Shown here in pieces: positions 5,674 through 7,694 of a DNA stretch of 7,694 nucleotides (position 1 is the first letter of the stretch; the number at the start of each line of letters is the position of its first letter). Location: NCBI RefSeq assembly GCF_937893305.1, contig NZ_CALBGN010000009.1, forward strand, positions 1 through 7,694, written 5' to 3'. Made by a program: the position numbers and the translations under genes. The notes below the pieces were generated by a model that worked only from the letters and a program-made list of their open reading frames with translations, did not search any database and was not told where the DNA came from. This DNA comes from an uncultured Helicobacter sp. Its GTDB lineage: Bacteria > Campylobacterota > Campylobacteria > Campylobacterales > Helicobacteraceae.

Positions 5674-7533
5674 CTATTCTTCAATATAATTCTTAAGCTT
5701 TCTTCCAACTTTTGGGTGCTTGAGTTTTTTTATTGCACTAGACTCTATTTGTCTAACCCTTTCTCTTGTTACATTAAGCTCTTTTCCAATTTCTTCTAGC
5801 GTTCTGTCTGACTCATCATCTAAAAGTCCAAAGCGCATTCTAATAACCGCTTTTTCCCTCTCATTAAGTTGATCTAACACATCATCAATCTGACTTTTTA
5901 AATCTTCTTTTAAGATATGATCCATTGGTCCAATGGAAGTTTTATCCTCTACAAAATCTCCAAACTTACCATCTTCACCATTACCAATAGGAGCTTCAAG
6001 ACTAATAGGCTCTTTAGTGATTTTAATCACATTTTTAACTTTATCAAGAGGCAAACCTACTTCTTCTGCAATTCTTTCTAAATCGGGTTCTTTGCCTTCT
6101 TCTTGTAAAAATTTACGCATAATTTTATTGATACGATTAATCGTCTCAATCATATGAATTGGGATTCTAATCGTGCGCGCTTGATCAGCGACTGCACGCG
6201 AAATCGCTTGACGAATCCACCAAGTTGCATAAGTAGAAAATTTATAGCCTTTTTTATATTCAAACTTTTCAACTGCTTTCATTAAGCCAATATTTCCTTC
6301 TTGAATTAAATCTAAAAAAGGCAACCCACGATTAGTAAAGTGTTTTGCGATACTCACTACAAGTCTTAAATTAGACTTCGCCATCTTTGTTTTGGCTTTA
6401 TCTGCAATATCTTTTCCTCTTTTGATTTGCTCTAAAATCTGCCTTAACTTTTCTGGTTCTAAATCAAAACTTCCCTCGCTAGCCGCTTTTGTTTGAAAAA
6501 GTTTTTTGATCTCCATATAAGTGGATACCATTGTGGCTTCTGGCACTGCAGCTGTGATTTCTGTTTTGTTCATTTCTGTGATATTTTCTAAAATCTTTTT
6601 ATGATTTTCTAGCAAAATATCATTAAACAACGGCAAACGATATTCTAAACGTTTTAATTCTTTATCAAAACCTTCATCGCTTTTAATAGTATTTTCCATT
6701 GCTTTTACAAGTTCATTAATTAATTTACTTGTAGGACCTAAATCTAAAAGCTTCTCTTTTAAAAATTGCTTTTTATGCGCCAAAGTTAAAAGATATAGCA
6801 TATTTTTAGAATTTTCTCCTCCTTTTTCTAAATCCCAAGTTTTTAACCAATCTTTTTTTGCTTTTTCTAATGCTTTAAAACTCACAAGAACTTTTTCTAC
6901 TCTTTTTTGATCTTTTTTAGAAATAGGCTTTTTAGATTCTTCGTTCTCTTCGTTTTCTCTCTCTTCCTCATCTTCACTTTCTTCGTTTTCTTCTTCTTTG
7001 CTTTCTTCTTCATCATCAAAGCTTTTAAAAAGTTCTTTAACTCTTCTTTCTCTATTAATCAAAGCTTCTTTGTAATCCAAAATAAAATCAATGAGATATG
7101 GCACAGAGCAAATCGCATCTAAAATAATATTTTCGCCAAGTTCTATGTTTTTACTAAGTTCTATTTCTTCATCTCTAGTTAGCAATGGAATCTGCCCCAT
7201 CTCTCTTAAATACATTCTAACAGGACTATCGCTTCTGCTCCATTCCAGCAACTCTCTTTCTTTCATAAAATCAAACTCGTCTTCTAGCTCTTCATCTAAA
7301 AGGCGTTTTTTATCTTCTTTGATTTTTCTTGCTTCATCTTGGTTTAAAATCTTCGCAACCTCTGAAGCTGCCATTAACTGTTTTTTATGTTTTTTAGCCA
7401 ATTCGCTAACTTTTTTTGCCTGCGCTGCTGTGGGAAGCTTTCCTAAAACTTGCGCAACCTTTTCATAAGAAACATATTTAGTAGCATTTTGAAACAATTC
7501 ATCAAGCTGTTGATTGATAGTTTTTGCAGACAT
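5674..7533 (-). CDS. rpoD: RNA polymerase primary sigma factor RpoD (sigma-70)
   Basis: RpoD directs RNA polymerase to housekeeping promoters. The 619-residue product has the full primary-sigma layout: a region 1.1-like N-terminus (about 1-80); region 1.2 (about 102-135, SPVRMYLREMGQIPLLTRDEE); a long non-conserved region (about 136-380) holding an acidic stretch at 173-199; region 2 (about 383-460, with SNLRLVVSIAKHF, DLIQEGNIGLMKAVEKFEY, the -10 contacting YKFSTYATWWIRQAISRA, then TIRIPIHM); region 3 (about 461-535); and region 4 (about 550-619). Its helix-turn-helix RTLEEIGKELNVTRERVRQIE (577-597) keeps the arginines that contact -35 DNA in E. coli, although local promoters lack clear -35 boxes. 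The ATG follows GGAG (minus strand, 7542-7539) by 5 nt. It is convergent with purH, has its own promoter, and appears to be a single-gene unit. Confidence 0.97.
   Translation of the reverse strand: MSAKTINQQLDELFQNATKYVSYEKVAQVLGKLPTAAQAKKVSELAKKHKKQLMAASEVAKILNQDEARKIKEDKKRLLDEELEDEFDFMKERELLEWSRSDSPVRMYLREMGQIPLLTRDEEIELSKNIELGENIILDAICSVPYLIDFILDYKEALINRERRVKELFKSFDDEEESKEEENEESEDEEERENEENEESKKPISKKDQKRVEKVLVSFKALEKAKKDWLKTWDLEKGGENSKNMLYLLTLAHKKQFLKEKLLDLGPTSKLINELVKAMENTIKSDEGFDKELKRLEYRLPLFNDILLENHKKILENITEMNKTEITAAVPEATMVSTYMEIKKLFQTKAASEGSFDLEPEKLRQILEQIKRGKDIADKAKTKMAKSNLRLVVSIAKHFTNRGLPFLDLIQEGNIGLMKAVEKFEYKKGYKFSTYATWWIRQAISRAVADQARTIRIPIHMIETINRINKIMRKFLQEEGKEPDLERIAEEVGLPLDKVKNVIKITKEPISLEAPIGNGEDGKFGDFVEDKTSIGPMDHILKEDLKSQIDDVLDQLNEREKAVIRMRFGLLDDESDRTLEEIGKELNVTRERVRQIESSAIKKLKHPKVGRKLKNYIEE
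6937..7017 (-). repeat. Acidic low-complexity tract inside rpoD
   Basis: Codons 173-199 of rpoD encode 20 Asp/Glu out of 27 residues, mostly GAA and GAG. The plus strand is therefore nearly pure pyrimidine, with near-repeats of TTCTTCGTTTTC. It lies in the non-conserved region between sigma regions 1.2 and 2, roughly where E. coli RpoD also has an acidic stretch. Such DNA is prone to slippage in steps of 3, 6 or 12 bases, which would change length without breaking the frame. Confidence 0.75.
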
Positions 7534-7589
7534 AAAAACTCCAAAGTAAGATAGATTTACATCATTTATTTAAATGTAGAAAATTGAAT

Positions 7590-7598
7590 ATTATAACA
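7590..7598 (-). promoter_or_regulatory. Extended -10 promoter of rpoD
   Basis: On the minus strand these bases read TGTTATAAT, a perfect TGnTATAAT extended -10. No -35 hexamer is apparent upstream at normal spacing; the region is A/T-rich. Transcription would start near 7583, giving a leader of about 50 nt before the rpoD ATG. The leader holds only short A/T-rich inverted repeats, such as TACAT (7558-7562) with ATGTA (7574-7578). Confidence 0.65.
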
Positions 7599-7638
7599 AA
7601 ATTTGTTGAAAATAAGTTTATTGACTAGCAATAAAAGT

Positions 7639-7666
7639 TGGAATCCAAAACTCCATTTGGATTCCA
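7639..7666 (-). terminator. Strong hairpin upstream of rpoD, possible terminator of a gene beyond the right edge
   Basis: Perfect 11-base arms TGGAATCCAAA (7639-7649) and TTTGGATTCCA (7656-7666) surround a 6-base loop. Read leftward it is followed by ACTTTTATT, a weak U-tract; read rightward by TATAAAAG, which is not one. It would therefore best serve as a terminator for a leftward gene ending beyond base 7694, shielding the rpoD promoter from read-through. No stop codon of such a gene falls between 7667 and 7694, so this remains an inference. The hairpin itself is unambiguous. Confidence 0.5.
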
Positions 7667-7694
7667 TATAAAAGAGAATAATTTGTAAGTTTCC

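Noticed and set aside
5922..5936. Palindrome CCATTGG-T-CCAATGG
   Set aside because: It lies in the rpoD coding sequence around the GPMDH residues, with no sign of a function; probably chance.
7091..7468. Plus-strand open frame of 125 codons opposite rpoD
   Set aside because: It is antisense to conserved sigma regions and is rich in Ser and Phe from complementing Glu/Lys codons; it has no convincing start site.
7621..7682. Possible rightward promoter (TTGACT at 7621-7626, AATAAT near 7677-7682)
   Set aside because: No -10 box lies at proper spacing from TTGACT, the hairpin intervenes, and no rightward gene is visible before the window ends.
1..7694. Mobile elements, CRISPR arrays, tRNA/rRNA genes, toxin-antitoxin or defence genes
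   Set aside because: Nothing on either strand supports them; coding sequence occupies almost the entire window with recognised housekeeping genes.

Overview
The window looks like chromosomal housekeeping DNA from a low-G+C member of the Campylobacterota, most likely a Helicobacter of the enterohepatic type or a close relative. The reasons are the A/T-rich codon use, promoters with a strong TATAAT box and no clear -35 box, the gene order tal-rplY-pth-LptF/G permease (known from H. pylori), and serB next to tal (known from Campylobacter jejuni). A full purH argues against H. pylori itself, which lacks de novo purine synthesis. The genus is an inference from recall; no search was run.

Layout. 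Bases 1-54 are the last codons of a rightward gene whose product ends like an outer-membrane beta-barrel. After a short A/T-rich gap, the rightward genes are serB (phosphoserine phosphatase, better started at the TTG at 205 than at the upstream ATG at 169), tal (transaldolase), rplY (ribosomal protein L25/Ctc), pth (peptidyl-tRNA hydrolase), an LptF/LptG-type permease gene, and purH (bifunctional AICAR transformylase/IMP cyclohydrolase). serB and tal are almost contiguous. A second promoter lies before rplY, and rplY, pth, lpt and purH are packed with gaps or overlaps of under 10 nt, so they are probably one transcript. rpoD (primary sigma factor) faces them on the minus strand and ends 30 nt from purH. 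A hairpin fills that gap, and a second, stronger hairpin lies upstream of the rpoD promoter at the right edge.

The genes do not form one pathway. They cover serine synthesis, the pentose phosphate pathway, translation, lipopolysaccharide export, purine synthesis and transcription. I see no mobile element, CRISPR array, RNA gene, defence or secretion system, and no convincing new biological system. The points worth a second look are the serB start correction, an inverted repeat enclosing the rplY -10 box, an over-represented word (TGGAATC/GATTCCA) that also forms the stems of both rpoD-flanking hairpins, and an acidic low-complexity insert in RpoD.
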